Notes: generated by a model from the sequence alone, not told the origin. Shown: positions 1-8,810, counted from the stretch's first letter. The stretch: DNA of 56,110 bases from Candidatus Sumerlaeia bacterium (GCA_019634695.1 JAHCAW010000024.1:1-56110), one strand, 5' to 3'. Translations and numbers: made by a program.

Positions 1-347
1 TGAGCAAGTCCGGCGCCGAGCTGATGGCGAGCGTCGCCGAGATCATCCGCAAGAACTACCCGGACCGCGAACTGCTCATCGAGGGTCACACCGACAACGT
101 TCCGATCAAGCACTCGGGCTGGCGCTCGAACTGGGAACTGGGCTCGGCCCGCGCGCTGGCCGTGCTGCACGAGCTGGTCGACAAGCACTCCTTCGACCCG
201 ATGGCCCTGTCGGCGAGCAGCTTCGGCGAGTTCCGCCCGACGGCCACCAACGCCACGCCTGAAGGCCGCGCGGCCAACCGCCGGTCGGTCATCGTGATCG
301 TGCCGGAGAAGATGCCCCTGCAGCGCAACCAAATCGCCGGCCTCTGA
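1..347 (+). CDS. OmpA/MotB-family C-terminal domain protein (5' end outside window)
   Basis: Only the C-terminal domain is present; the first whole codon is at base 3 and the frame is open to the window edge. The piece carries the peptidoglycan-binding OmpA/MotB signature: IEGHTDNVPI, then NWELGSARALAVL, then a closing NRRSVIVIV segment. Proteins with this domain bind diaminopimelate in peptidoglycan from the periplasm, either as outer-membrane anchors (OmpA, Pal) or as stators (MotB). The spacing and the SxGFGE-like segment ASSFGEF fit the MotB/OmpA type. With the N-terminus missing I cannot say whether it is a motor stator or a structural anchor. A hairpin follows the stop codon. Confidence 0.9.
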   Translation, partial: SKSGAELMASVAEIIRKNYPDRELLIEGHTDNVPIKHSGWRSNWELGSARALAVLHELVDKHSFDPMALSASSFGEFRPTATNATPEGRAANRRSVIVIVPEKMPLQRNQIAGL

Positions 348-376
348 CGGCGCCCACACACGTTTCCTCTCGGGAA

Positions 377-417
377 GGAAAGCCGGGGTGGGCGCCAGGC
401 GCCTGCTCCGGCTTTCC
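377..417 (+). terminator. Long hairpin after the OmpA/MotB-type gene
   Basis: A 10-bp outer stem (GGAAAGCCGG at 377-386 with CCGGCTTTCC at 408-417) encloses an inner 6-bp stem (GGCGCC at 391-396 and 398-403). It lies 30 bases after the stop codon. No long T-run follows, so it may be a weak or factor-assisted terminator or a transcript-stabilising structure. Confidence 0.45.
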
Positions 418-472
418 GATCTTCCGGCCCCCGACCCGCAGCTCGATTCCTCTCCGACGGCGGTGACTGCCC

Positions 473-1270
473 ATGAAGAACCACAAGCCGACCACCAGCC
501 TGCCGCGCTGCTGCTGGGCGATTCTGGTGCTGGCATTGGCCACCGCCTGCGCGGGGCCGATGAAACCCACGGGCTATCTGGACGACTACGGGTCGTTCAA
601 TCGCTTCAAGACCGACACGTTCGGCATGCGCGTGCGGGAGGGCGAGGACCGGTCGGTGGACCAGTACTTCCTCAACAAGGTGCAGATCGAGGAGTTGCGT
701 TCCACCGGGCAGGAGCCGCCAAGCCTGGAGGCTGCGGGCTTCGATCCCGAGAACCTTCAGCCCGTACTGTTCATCGTCAATCCGCCGGAGTGGCGCGCGG
801 AATGGCGGCCCGAGACGGACGAGGAACTCGAAGGGGTGCTCTTCACCGTGCGCGAGCGCTTCTACCGCTACCTGCTGCGCCAGTATCCGCATCCCGTGCG
901 CGTGCGCTATGCCTACGTGCCGGGCGATCCGCTGCTGGCGGGCTATCGCGTGCTGGAACTTGACTCGGCCGTGACGGACGTGAATCCGGGCTCGGGCTTC
1001 CTGCGCTACGTGATCGGCTACAGCGCGGGAGCAGTGTGCGCACAACTGGAGGGTCGCGTCCGCGAGGGGAACGAGGTGCTGGCCGAATTCGTGGCGCGCG
1101 AGGAACACGCCGGTTATCCGAACGGTTTCATGAACTGGCAGGTGACCAAGACGAGCTACTGCCTGAAGTACGCGACCGAGGAGTCGATCGACATGGTGAC
1201 GGAACACATCCGCGCCACGATCCCGGCAGCCCGCCTGAGGCCCGAGACGGTGCTCAGCGCCGGGCAGTAA
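473..1270 (+). CDS. DUF3313-like lipoprotein
   Basis: A 265-residue exported lipoprotein. The N-terminus has a basic segment, a hydrophobic stretch and a lipobox ending LALATAC, so Cys about 26 should be lipidated. The body resembles DUF3313/DUF4410-type envelope lipoproteins: a TGYLDDYGSF start, a central part ending in a DVNPGSGFLRY segment, and a glycine-rich GYSAGAVCAQLEGRV segment followed by an acidic-basic tail. The biochemical role of that family is unknown. It follows the OmpA/MotB-type gene by 125 bases on the same strand and ends one base before the convergent histidine kinase gene. The family assignment is from pattern memory and is moderate. Confidence 0.75.
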   Translation: MKNHKPTTSLPRCCWAILVLALATACAGPMKPTGYLDDYGSFNRFKTDTFGMRVREGEDRSVDQYFLNKVQIEELRSTGQEPPSLEAAGFDPENLQPVLFIVNPPEWRAEWRPETDEELEGVLFTVRERFYRYLLRQYPHPVRVRYAYVPGDPLLAGYRVLELDSAVTDVNPGSGFLRYVIGYSAGAVCAQLEGRVREGNEVLAEFVAREEHAGYPNGFMNWQVTKTSYCLKYATEESIDMVTEHIRATIPAARLRPETVLSAGQ

Positions 1271-3898
1271 TCAGGTGGGCACCGGCAGGCGGAGGCAGAA
1301 GCGCACGCCGGCCGTGATGGACTCGTCCAGCCAGACCTCCCCTTCGTGCAGCTCGACCAGGCGCTTGACCGAGGCGAGTCCCAAGCCATAGCCGGCGCGC
1401 TTGTTGCCGCTTCCCCGATAGAACTCCTTAAAGATGCCCTGGCGGTCGTCGGCGCTGATGGGGAGGCCGTCGTTCCAGATCGAGAGGACGATGGCGTCCG
1501 GTTCGTTGGCGACGTCGATCTCGATGCGGGTCTCGGCGTACTCCAGGGCATTGTCGATCAGGTTGTGCAGGATGCGGTTGAGGGCGGTGGGGTTGGCGCG
1601 CAGGGTGATCCTGGGCAGGGTTTGCTCGCTGGCCCATGGATGCCCGGCGAGCCGGATGTCGAGGTCGCGGTGGCGTTCCTCGAGCAGGCGGACGGCGTCG
1701 AGGATCTGCTCCCAGAGATTGACGCGGAGGCGTTCGGCGGGGAGTTCCTTGCGGCGAACCTGCTCGTGGGCGAGCAGGTGGTCGACGATGTCGCGCAGGC
1801 GCAGGGCGGCGTTCTCGATGCGCTCGACGCGGGGCTTGAGTGCGGGCGCCAGGTCCTTGTGGTTCTCGATGCGGGTAGCGGTGCCGATGATGGCGGCCAG
1901 GGGCTTGTTGAGGTCGTGGATCAGGAAGCGATAGAACTGCTCGCGTGCCTGTTCGGCTTCGCGGAGGCGTTCGACGGCGGCCTGAAGTTCGATGTTGGCG
2001 GCCTGCGTGCGCGCGTAGAGCGTGACGTTGCTGAGGGCGGACCCGAGCAGGATGGTCAGGTGGCGCAGGCGCGAGGTCTCCTCGGGGTCGTATCCGCGCG
2101 GACGACGATCGAGGCCGTAGAGCAGACCGTACGTTCGCCCCGCGGCGCGGACGGACAGGGCGACGAGGGCACGATAGCCGAGGTCCGCAAGCGGGCGGAA
2201 GACGGCCGGGGTCTGCGGGTCGAGCAGGTCGTGGAAGGTGACATCGCGTGAGGATCCGTGCAGGTGCCCGGGGATGCCCTGCTCGTCGAGGAGCAGGGCG
2301 CGAAGGGGATCGATGTCGGCGGCTTCGTCGAACGTGGAGGCCCACTCGGACAGGGCACCGGTCTGGGGATCGCGGAAGGCAACGGCGGCGTTCTCCACCC
2401 CGCCGTAAGCAACGGCGGCAGCGCAGGCATCGCGGGCGATCTGCCGGATGTCGGACTCGCCGACGATCGAGCGCCCCAGCACCTCGATCTCGGACAGGAA
2501 GGCCAGCTCGCGAATGAGCGTGATCTGCGCCTCGATGAGTTCGGTCGAGTCGCGGTAGATGCCCAGCGTGCCGATGAAGGCGCCGGTGTCGTCGTGCACG
2601 GGCGAGACCGTGACGCGCACCTGGCGGCGGCGGCCATCGACTCGCAGGACCTCGAGCTCGAACTGGTTGTTGGGGTCGAAGCGGCCGCGGTCCTCGCGCG
2701 GGTGGACAAGAAGGGCCTGGTCCTCCTCGACGAACTCGTGGAGGGAGCGGCCGACGAGTTCGCCCTGCGGACAGCCGAAGATCTCCTCCAGGCCCGGATT
2801 GGCGAAGACGATCCGGTCGGTGGTGTCGACGACGGCGATGCCGTCGGCCGTGCTTTCGACGATGCGCCGGTACTTCTGCTCGTTGCTCTGAAGGGCCAGT
2901 TCGGCGGTCTTGCGGGCGGTGACGTCCTTGGAAAGCACGACGAGACCGCGGACGTCGTCACCCTCGCCGCGCACCACCCAGGCGCGGTCCTGAATCCAGA
3001 GCCGCGTGCCATCGGGTCGCGTGAAGCGATACTCGATCTCGTGCAGGGCGTCGGGGCTCTGGCGGGCACGGTCGAGGAACTCGCGCACGTTCGTGCGGTC
3101 CTCGGCGTGGACGTGGTCGAGGAGCTTCGAGGGGTTCTCGAGAATCGAGCGGGGCGTCAGGCCATACAGGTTCGTGGCGGGCGGACTGACGTAGGTGACG
3201 ATGCGGGCGTCCGGCGTGACGGACCAGACGACGTCCTGCATGCCGCCGAGAATGCCCAGCAGGCGCTCCTCGCTGGATTGCAGGGCATGCTCGGCGCGGC
3301 GCAGGCGCAGGTTGTCGCGCCGATAGACGAGGAACAGGACGACAAGGGCGATTGCCAGGAAGCTGCCGACGGCGACCACGACGGCGAGCCGGCGGCTGGT
3401 CTCGACGGACGAGCGCAATCGCTGCTCGAGATCGTCTGTGACGACGTCGCGGATGCGCCGCACGTTCTCGCCCAGCACGAGGATTTCGGTCTGGAGTTCC
3501 TGACGAATGCGGATGCGCTCGGGCGAGCCGGCAGGGGCGGCCTCGAATCGGCGAGCCAACAACTCGAAGCGTTCGACGTGAGGTGTCGGGGAGAGGGAGT
3601 TGAGGTCCGGGCTGTCCAGCGCGCGTCGCCAGGCGGGCCACTCATCAAGATATCCGCGCCACCGGCCACCGCGCAGCAGTTCGAGGAGCTCGCGCTCGGA
3701 GGCCAGGGGCAACTGCGCGCCCATTCGGTCCAGGGCGTCGCTCGATTCCTCGATCTGGGCGATCAGCGGAATGCGGGCGAGAGCATCGGTGTGGACTTGT
3801 GCCGAGCGCGACACGAGCGCCGCGCCCCAGACGGCGAAGCACGCGGCCAGCAGCACGGCCAGCACCGCCCAGCTTCCCATCGCCACACGCGATCGCAT
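1271..3898 (-). CDS. Membrane sensor histidine kinase with two PAS domains and a GAF domain
   Basis: An 875-residue hybrid-less sensor kinase. There are two membrane segments (about residues 8-30 and 170-192) around a helical periplasmic domain, then PAS 1 (about 205-330), PAS 2 (335-460), a GAF-like domain (470-630), and the kinase core. The H-box is LIHDLNKPLAA with His661 as the likely phosphate acceptor; the N-box is HNLIDNALEYA near 784; G2 is GYGLGLASVKRLVE near 834. The G1 box is WNDGLPI, a shortened form of DxGxG. It would autophosphorylate and pass phosphate to a separate response regulator; none is adjacent, although a double-receiver protein lies at 31.7 kb. It probably shares a reverse-strand transcript with the genes at 4016-5939. 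The signal is unknown. Confidence 0.93.
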   Translation of the reverse strand: MRSRVAMGSWAVLAVLLAACFAVWGAALVSRSAQVHTDALARIPLIAQIEESSDALDRMGAQLPLASERELLELLRGGRWRGYLDEWPAWRRALDSPDLNSLSPTPHVERFELLARRFEAAPAGSPERIRIRQELQTEILVLGENVRRIRDVVTDDLEQRLRSSVETSRRLAVVVAVGSFLAIALVVLFLVYRRDNLRLRRAEHALQSSEERLLGILGGMQDVVWSVTPDARIVTYVSPPATNLYGLTPRSILENPSKLLDHVHAEDRTNVREFLDRARQSPDALHEIEYRFTRPDGTRLWIQDRAWVVRGEGDDVRGLVVLSKDVTARKTAELALQSNEQKYRRIVESTADGIAVVDTTDRIVFANPGLEEIFGCPQGELVGRSLHEFVEEDQALLVHPREDRGRFDPNNQFELEVLRVDGRRRQVRVTVSPVHDDTGAFIGTLGIYRDSTELIEAQITLIRELAFLSEIEVLGRSIVGESDIRQIARDACAAAVAYGGVENAAVAFRDPQTGALSEWASTFDEAADIDPLRALLLDEQGIPGHLHGSSRDVTFHDLLDPQTPAVFRPLADLGYRALVALSVRAAGRTYGLLYGLDRRPRGYDPEETSRLRHLTILLGSALSNVTLYARTQAANIELQAAVERLREAEQAREQFYRFLIHDLNKPLAAIIGTATRIENHKDLAPALKPRVERIENAALRLRDIVDHLLAHEQVRRKELPAERLRVNLWEQILDAVRLLEERHRDLDIRLAGHPWASEQTLPRITLRANPTALNRILHNLIDNALEYAETRIEIDVANEPDAIVLSIWNDGLPISADDRQGIFKEFYRGSGNKRAGYGLGLASVKRLVELHEGEVWLDESITAGVRFCLRLPVPT

Positions 3899-4015
3899 GC
3901 CCGCGCCTCGCCGCCGAAGTCACCCGGCTTCCCCACCGCTCCGCCCCCGCGAACCAGTCCGGGATGCTGTCCTCAGCCCGTGGCGTGCCGCAAAGGAAGA
4001 AACGGGGGTTTGGGG

Positions 4016-4399
4016 TCAGGGACGTTGAAGGGAGTTGGGATTCTCGCCCGCGCGCAGCGAGATCTCCAGCCCTTCGGGGCTCTTCTCGAGGCACTCGAAG
4101 AGATTGCGGACCCACTGGCCGACGCGGTCGGACTGGAGCGAGTAGGTCTCGATGGCGACGACGAACTCGCGCGCGCGGGCCGCAGCGGCCTCGACGACTT
4201 CGCGCGCCTCGGCGGCCGGTGGGTTCTCGTCGGCCAGATCGTACTGCACGAGCATGTTGACCAGGTCGCCGGCGGCCTGCATCGCCTCGGGGTAGGTGCG
4301 CCCGTGATGGCGCTCCAGCGCGACCATGAAGTCGAGCAGCCGGCGCGCCACGCGACAGGCGTGCGGAAGATTCAGCGGGATGGCGTTGAGGCCGGCCAT
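4016..4399 (-). CDS. Small helical hypothetical protein
   Basis: A 127-residue protein that I do not recognise. It starts at ATG 4399, 7 bases after the stop of the gene at 4407, so the two are almost certainly translated from one mRNA. It is predicted to be almost wholly helical (ACRVARRLLDFMVALERHH, then AREVVEAAAARAREFVVAIE), with no signal peptide or membrane segment. The sequence up to residue 110 looks like a four-helix bundle, the size of a small chaperone or adaptor. The longer frame running upstream reads through the neighbouring gene antisense-like and is not used. Its place between a membrane protein with repeated motifs and a histidine kinase suggests a signalling or assembly adaptor; this is inference. 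Confidence 0.7.
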   Translation of the reverse strand: MAGLNAIPLNLPHACRVARRLLDFMVALERHHGRTYPEAMQAAGDLVNMLVQYDLADENPPAAEAREVVEAAAARAREFVVAIETYSLQSDRVGQWVRNLFECLEKSPEGLEISLRAGENPNSLQRP

Positions 4400-4406
4400 A
4401 CCGGGG

Positions 4407-5939
4407 TCACTTGTGCTTGTCGGGATCGAGCAGGGGCAGGGTCTTCTCGTCGGCCAAGGGATCATCGGCCAGCCCGGGTTCGAGCCCCACATCGAGGCGG
4501 ATCGTCTCGTCGAGACCGGCCGGGGGTTGGCCCGCACCGGATGTATCGAGCACGGTGCGCTCGCCGGACATGTCGAGCACGGTCTGGGCACCCGACATCT
4601 GGGTCTCGTCGGCGTCGGAGAACATCATCGAGGCGTAGCTGATCTCGGCGTCGTCGGGCGGGGGCGAGGACGGCACGGACGGCGCGGGCATGCGCGTCTC
4701 GTCGGCGGCCGAGAACATGAGCGAGTTGTAGCTCATCTCCGGGTCGGCGGGAGCAGCGGGGGCAGGCTTGCCGGACGGGGCGACCGTTTCCCCCTCGCCG
4801 GAGAACATCAGCGACGCGTAGGACTGCTCGGGCTGGGCCGGGGACTTCGGTGCGGCCTGCGGCATGGCGGTCTCGTCGCTGCCGCCGAACATCAGCGAGC
4901 CGAAGGTCATGTCGCTGTCGGGCGAGGGCGACTCCGCGGGCTCCTGATAGGCGCCGAGGGCGAGCGGATCGCTCTCCTTGTCGGCAGGGACGGGTTCTTC
5001 CATCATCACCATCGGAATCGCCACGTAGGAACGGTCGCGCTGCTCCTCGATGACAGGGGCATTCCCGGGCGCCGACGGCGTCAGGTGCATCGTGTCCGGG
5101 TCGTCCTGCTCGGGCGGCGACGTGACCGGGTCCGGCGCGTAGACGGGCGGGACGTCGCTCTCGTTGTCGCGACTGGTGCCGACTTCGCCGAACTGCATCA
5201 CCGAGTCCTCGTCTGCGTTCGGGCCCGCCGTCATCATGCCGGCGCCGCCGACCTGGGTGATCGCATCGTGGACGTCGTTGACGGCCGAGGCCTGCCGACG
5301 GCGCTCGGCATCCTGAATGGCCGCCTGCAACTGGGCCTGCGAGCGCCGCATGCGCACGACCGCGAAGATCGCCACGCCAATGAAGATCACGGCACCGACG
5401 CCCAGCAGGATCAACACGAGGGGGGACAACAGCGTGTCGAGCAGGCCGCCGGAGGACGCGGGGGGCATGGGTGTAGGGACGTAAGGCAGCGGCACCGGAT
5501 CAGTCTGGGGGGTATCGACTGATGTGGGTGTCGGAACGACCGTCCCGACACCGGGGCCTTCGTCGAACGGCGACGGGGGCGGCGTGCGACGGCGATCCCC
5601 AAAGCCCGGAACGCTGCTTCCTTCCCGCGCCAAGCGGGCCTGCGCGCGGTCCATCCACAGGGTGGCAGAGACGTTGTTCGGGTCCAAGGCGAGCAGTTCG
5701 CGCGCGTTGACGATGACCTCTTCAAAGCGTCCCTGCGAGTGGAGCGTGCGCAGCATGGCCGCCTTGGCCTCGATCTGGCGCTCGCGCTCCAGCCGCGCAG
5801 GGTCGTGTTCGATCGGTTCCTGCGACCAGACAGTCGTGGTGGCCACAACCAGGGCCACGAGGACGACGAGCCGCAACAGGGCGCGGCCGGGGGCGACTGG
5901 AAGGGGCTCGTGCCGAACGAATCGCATCGGCATGCTCAT
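4407..5939 (-). CDS. Membrane protein with TPR-like N-terminus and repeated Thr-containing cytoplasmic motifs
   Basis: A 510-residue protein. Residues 20-39 look like a signal peptide or anchor; 55-105 form a TPR-like helical pair (GRFEEVIVNARELLALDPNN); a Pro-rich linker follows; 172-197 is a clear membrane helix ending in RMRRS. The last 310 residues are acidic and should be cytoplasmic. They hold four copies of a 16-residue motif at 345-360, 373-388, 403-418 and 434-449, consensus SYxSLMFSxxxETxMP, then two TVLD segments at 453-456 and 462-465. TxxD is the preferred phosphothreonine motif of many FHA domains, so phospho-dependent binding is possible. I used the ATG at 5939; Met codons at 5933 and 5927 are alternatives and no strong ribosome site decides. 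The frame continues upstream to 6464, but that part is antisense to the next gene. Confidence 0.78.
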   Translation of the reverse strand: MSMPMRFVRHEPLPVAPGRALLRLVVLVALVVATTTVWSQEPIEHDPARLERERQIEAKAAMLRTLHSQGRFEEVIVNARELLALDPNNVSATLWMDRAQARLAREGSSVPGFGDRRRTPPPSPFDEGPGVGTVVPTPTSVDTPQTDPVPLPYVPTPMPPASSGGLLDTLLSPLVLILLGVGAVIFIGVAIFAVVRMRRSQAQLQAAIQDAERRRQASAVNDVHDAITQVGGAGMMTAGPNADEDSVMQFGEVGTSRDNESDVPPVYAPDPVTSPPEQDDPDTMHLTPSAPGNAPVIEEQRDRSYVAIPMVMMEEPVPADKESDPLALGAYQEPAESPSPDSDMTFGSLMFGGSDETAMPQAAPKSPAQPEQSYASLMFSGEGETVAPSGKPAPAAPADPEMSYNSLMFSAADETRMPAPSVPSSPPPDDAEISYASMMFSDADETQMSGAQTVLDMSGERTVLDTSGAGQPPAGLDETIRLDVGLEPGLADDPLADEKTLPLLDPDKHK

Positions 5940-6145
5940 GAGGTCGATCCGGGGAAGGGTTGGCTCGGTGCCGGGCGGATCGCATCCGCACGACAGGGGA
6001 GCACTCGCTTCGCGCCTCACTCCTGCCGCCAGACGGGGTCCGCCGCAACGGGTTTCTCTCCAGAATGCCCTTTCGCTTCCGGGGCCGCGCCGGCAGGATT
6101 CCGGGCGGTTCGAGCCCGCTATCTGCATCCGGGAGAGAGGTCTCC

Positions 6146-7303
6146 ATGCCTTCGAGGAATGTGTCCGGTGCCCAAGGCGCCTTGTGTCTGCTGCTTGCCG
6201 CCGCGGGAATGTTGACGGTGCCCGCCGACGCCCAGTCCCCTGCTGCGTCCCCCGTGACGCTGGAGATCCGACAGGGAGAGGATGCGGCGCATTCGTGGCG
6301 TCCCATGGATCCTGACATGGCTGTTCTACTGCCGGTGGGACGGGACGCCGTCGTCCGGGCGCGCTGGAAGGCCGCCGAAATCGGCAGTGCCGACGCGCCG
6401 GAATCCGAGGGACAGTCGAACCATCTGACGACCACGACGACGCGCTCGGCGAGTTGGACCGCATCCGGCGGAGAGCTGCGACTGGTTGGCGAGGACGTCA
6501 TCAGTTGGTCGCCTGCCGGCGGAACGGAAGCCGTGACGCTCGCGGTGGAGGTAAACGAGTCGTGGAGTGTCGTGCGCGATCCGGCGCAGGATGGGCCATC
6601 GACGACGCGCACGGGCTCGGCGCGCGTGACAATGCTGCCGGCGGTGGCCTTCGACCGCGACGGCGACGGCACGCTCGGCGGCGCCTTCGTCGGCGTGTAT
6701 CCGAACGAGTTGAACCCGAACGCACCGGCACCGGTAGCGAACAATCCGCGCACGTACACGCCGCCGCGTTCGTTCCACCGGCTCGACGACTCGACGGCCA
6801 CGCTGCGCCTGTCGGCGAATGCGACGCTCGGCACGTTCGCTCCCGAGGTCTTCCCCGCCGAGGGCAGCGGCGCGCGCTTCGTGGCGATCTCGCCCGAGCT
6901 GATTCGCTTCTGGGAGGCGCTGCATGGCGTCACCGCCAGCCGGCGCCGTCCCGCGCCGGGCGAGTTGCGCGTCCTGCGCGGCTTCGTCTCGCCGCACGAG
7001 CGCCAACGCCTCCAGCGCCTCGGCATTCCGCTGGCCGAGTTCTCGCGCTACCAGTACGGCGACGCCCTCGCAATCATCCTGGACGCCAACCGCGACAACC
7101 GCATGGACGACCTGAACAACGACGGGCGGATCGACATCGCCGACGCCGAGGTGCTCGCCGGTTTCATCGAGCAGGCACTCACCGACGCCGGACTCGCCGG
7201 CGGCATCGGCGTGTGTGCCTCCTTCGAGGGGCCGAACCACATCGGCACCCCCTACGTACACGTGGACCTGCGGGGTTGGAACCTGCGCTGGCGCGAGGAG
7301 TAG
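6146..7303 (+). CDS. Secreted M15-like protein with calcium-binding loops, zinc site incomplete
   Basis: A 385-residue exported protein. ATG 6146 is preceded by GGAGAGAGG at good spacing, and residues 1-29 form a signal peptide ending ADAQ. The middle is beta-rich with a DRDGDGTLGG calcium-loop-like segment. The C-terminal 120 residues resemble the peptidase M15A / DUF882 fold: a segment at 300-309 stands where SxHxxGxAxD is expected, and H372-V-D374 matches the second metal motif. Here the first His is Tyr302 and the expected Asp is Ala309, so zinc binding should be lost or different. Directly after it comes a dockerin-like loop, DANRDNRMDDLNNDGRID. The likely role is binding peptidoglycan or a surface partner rather than hydrolysis; this is inference. 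Confidence 0.75.
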   Translation: MPSRNVSGAQGALCLLLAAAGMLTVPADAQSPAASPVTLEIRQGEDAAHSWRPMDPDMAVLLPVGRDAVVRARWKAAEIGSADAPESEGQSNHLTTTTTRSASWTASGGELRLVGEDVISWSPAGGTEAVTLAVEVNESWSVVRDPAQDGPSTTRTGSARVTMLPAVAFDRDGDGTLGGAFVGVYPNELNPNAPAPVANNPRTYTPPRSFHRLDDSTATLRLSANATLGTFAPEVFPAEGSGARFVAISPELIRFWEALHGVTASRRRPAPGELRVLRGFVSPHERQRLQRLGIPLAEFSRYQYGDALAIILDANRDNRMDDLNNDGRIDIADAEVLAGFIEQALTDAGLAGGIGVCASFEGPNHIGTPYVHVDLRGWNLRWREE

Positions 7304-7308
7304 CGCGC

Positions 7309-7728
7309 CTACGACTGCCAGGCGGCCGCGAGGAACCAGCCGAGCCGGCGGCCGTCCCCGTTGCGCAGCACGTCGTCGGGGCAGGGAGCGTCGGGCAACT
7401 CGAGATCGATCTCGAGCGACGCCGGCGACGACTCGCCCAACGGGAAACCGCGAACGACCCAGAGGTCCTCGTCGAGGCGCACCTCGTGCGCACGACCGCC
7501 GATCGTGACGCGACCCGCTAACGGCGCGGCGCACAGGCCACGCGGCCCCGACAGCAGCATCCAGAGCGTGCCGGCACCCGGCGCCTGCGTCAGCCGCAGG
7601 CGGGCCCGCGGACCAGCCGCGCGATAGACCACGCCGCAACGCCCGTCGCGTTCACGGTCGTGCCAGCCATCCACGAAGTGCGGGAAGTCGTTCGTGCCGG
7701 CGACAACGGCGGTGGACGGAGTGCTCAT
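7309..7728 (-). CDS. Hypothetical protein paired with a methyltransferase
   Basis: A 139-residue protein with no signal peptide. Its start ATG overlaps the stop of the upstream methyltransferase gene by four bases (ATGA at 7725-7728), so the two are translationally coupled. The chain alternates hydrophobic beta strands with short turns (ARLRLTQAPGAGTLWMLLSG, GRVTIGGRAHEVRLDED, ASLEIDLELPDA) and should be a beta-sandwich. The WHDRERDGRCGVVYR start and the ending GRRLGWFLAAAW recall small domains found beside glycosyltransferases and methyltransferases in polysaccharide clusters. I do not assign a function. It converges on the gene ending at 7303. Confidence 0.72.
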   Translation of the reverse strand: MSTPSTAVVAGTNDFPHFVDGWHDRERDGRCGVVYRAAGPRARLRLTQAPGAGTLWMLLSGPRGLCAAPLAGRVTIGGRAHEVRLDEDLWVVRGFPLGESSPASLEIDLELPDAPCPDDVLRNGDGRRLGWFLAAAWQS

Positions 7729-8720
7729 CGGCCACCCCCGCGCCCGAAGAGGCGCGCGATGCCGGACGCGGGACGCGCGGCGCGCAGGGCGGCGATCTCG
7801 TTCTCGGCGAGCTCGAGCGCGCGACGCGCCTGCTCGTCGAGCGCCACCGCAAGCCCCGACGCCTGCGCGCCCGAGGCAACGAGACCTTCGACGCATCCAC
7901 GCAGCAGATCGCTCCAGGCGAGCGCTTCGGCGCCCGCGTCGGCTGCGCACGCCGGTGGCATTTCAGACGACGGTGCAAAGACGCGATGATCGGGGTGCTG
8001 GGCGACGACGATCCAGCGATAGGGCCACGCGTGCGTCTGCTCCGCGGATTGCCAGTCGGGCGCGGCATCGGAGCCGAGGCGCTGCGCGCGGGCGGCCTCC
8101 AGACGCGACCAGGCGGGATCGAGTTCGCCGCGCACCTCGCGCGCCAGCGAGAGCCACTGCCAGAGCGTCCAGTCGGTCAGCGGCGCGCTGGCAAACAGGG
8201 CGACCGACCAGTCGCCGCCCAACACGCCGCACGTTGCGGCAAGATCGGGCAGACCGTTCGTCACGTGCTCGCCGAGCCAAGGGTGCGGTCGCCCGGTGGC
8301 AAGGCGATGGACGTCGTCGAGGGCGTGCTCGATCCCTGCGGTGGCCTCGTGCCGGAAGGGAGCGCCGAGGACGACGGCGCGACGCGCAACGCGGCGGCAC
8401 TCGGCCAGAAAGGCGTCGCGGTGCTCCGGGGCAATGTGCTCGAGGGCATCGGAACTGAAGACGATGTCGAAGGAGGCGGCGTCGAAGGGCAGGCGGGCGC
8501 CATCGGCGCACTGGTAGCCGGGGCGCTGCTCGGGGACGGTGTCGACGGTGAGGCCGCTCCAGGCGGGGAAGCGTTCCTGGAGCAGGCGCGCGAGGGTGCC
8601 GGGATAGCCTCCGACGTCGAGAAACCGGACGGGCGTGGCGTGATCGAAGGCGCCGGCGATACCGACGAGGGCGGCGAATCGGCGCGCGGCATCGTGGGGA
8701 AGATCGGCGAGTGAGGTCAT
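7725..8720 (-). CDS. Class I SAM-dependent methyltransferase
   Basis: A 331-residue Rossmann-type methyltransferase of the Methyltransf_11 kind. The SAM-binding motif I is VRFLDVGGYPGTLARLL (about residues 31-47); an acidic residue ends strand 2 (LTVDTVPEQ); motif IV is the strand ASFDIVFSSDALEHI with the usual LEH turn. The C-terminal 80 residues are helical (a long ALDEQARRALELAENEIAAL helix) and typical of methyltransferases that act on surface glycans or lipids, but the substrate cannot be read from sequence. I used ATG 8720; the frame extends further upstream only by crossing the next gene in another frame. It starts 15 bases past the T-run of an intrinsic terminator, so it likely has its own promoter or depends on readthrough. 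Confidence 0.88.
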   Translation of the reverse strand: MTSLADLPHDAARRFAALVGIAGAFDHATPVRFLDVGGYPGTLARLLQERFPAWSGLTVDTVPEQRPGYQCADGARLPFDAASFDIVFSSDALEHIAPEHRDAFLAECRRVARRAVVLGAPFRHEATAGIEHALDDVHRLATGRPHPWLGEHVTNGLPDLAATCGVLGGDWSVALFASAPLTDWTLWQWLSLAREVRGELDPAWSRLEAARAQRLGSDAAPDWQSAEQTHAWPYRWIVVAQHPDHRVFAPSSEMPPACAADAGAEALAWSDLLRGCVEGLVASGAQASGLAVALDEQARRALELAENEIAALRAARPASGIARLFGRGGGR

Positions 8721-8736
8721 GGGCACGGGGCCGGAG

Positions 8737-8771
8737 AAAAAAAAGCGGCGCGGAGAAGAGGATCTCCGCGC
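8737..8771 (-). terminator. Intrinsic terminator for the histone-like gene
   Basis: On the minus strand a 9-bp GC stem (8748-8756 with 8763-8771, 6-base loop) is followed, two to four bases on, by eight T residues (8737-8744). This is a textbook Rho-independent terminator. It lies about 70 bases beyond the stop codon of the Lys/Ala-rich gene at 8840 and just before the methyltransferase start, so it isolates the two transcripts. Confidence 0.85.
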
Positions 8772-8810
8772 GCGTGCTTGTGGCAATGCTTTCGTTGGGT
8801 CTGGAAGTGG

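Noticed and set aside
2258..4642. Open frame of 794 codons on the plus strand over the histidine kinase
   Set aside because: It is antisense to a gene with clear domains; long mirror frames are common in GC-rich DNA and this one has no family features.
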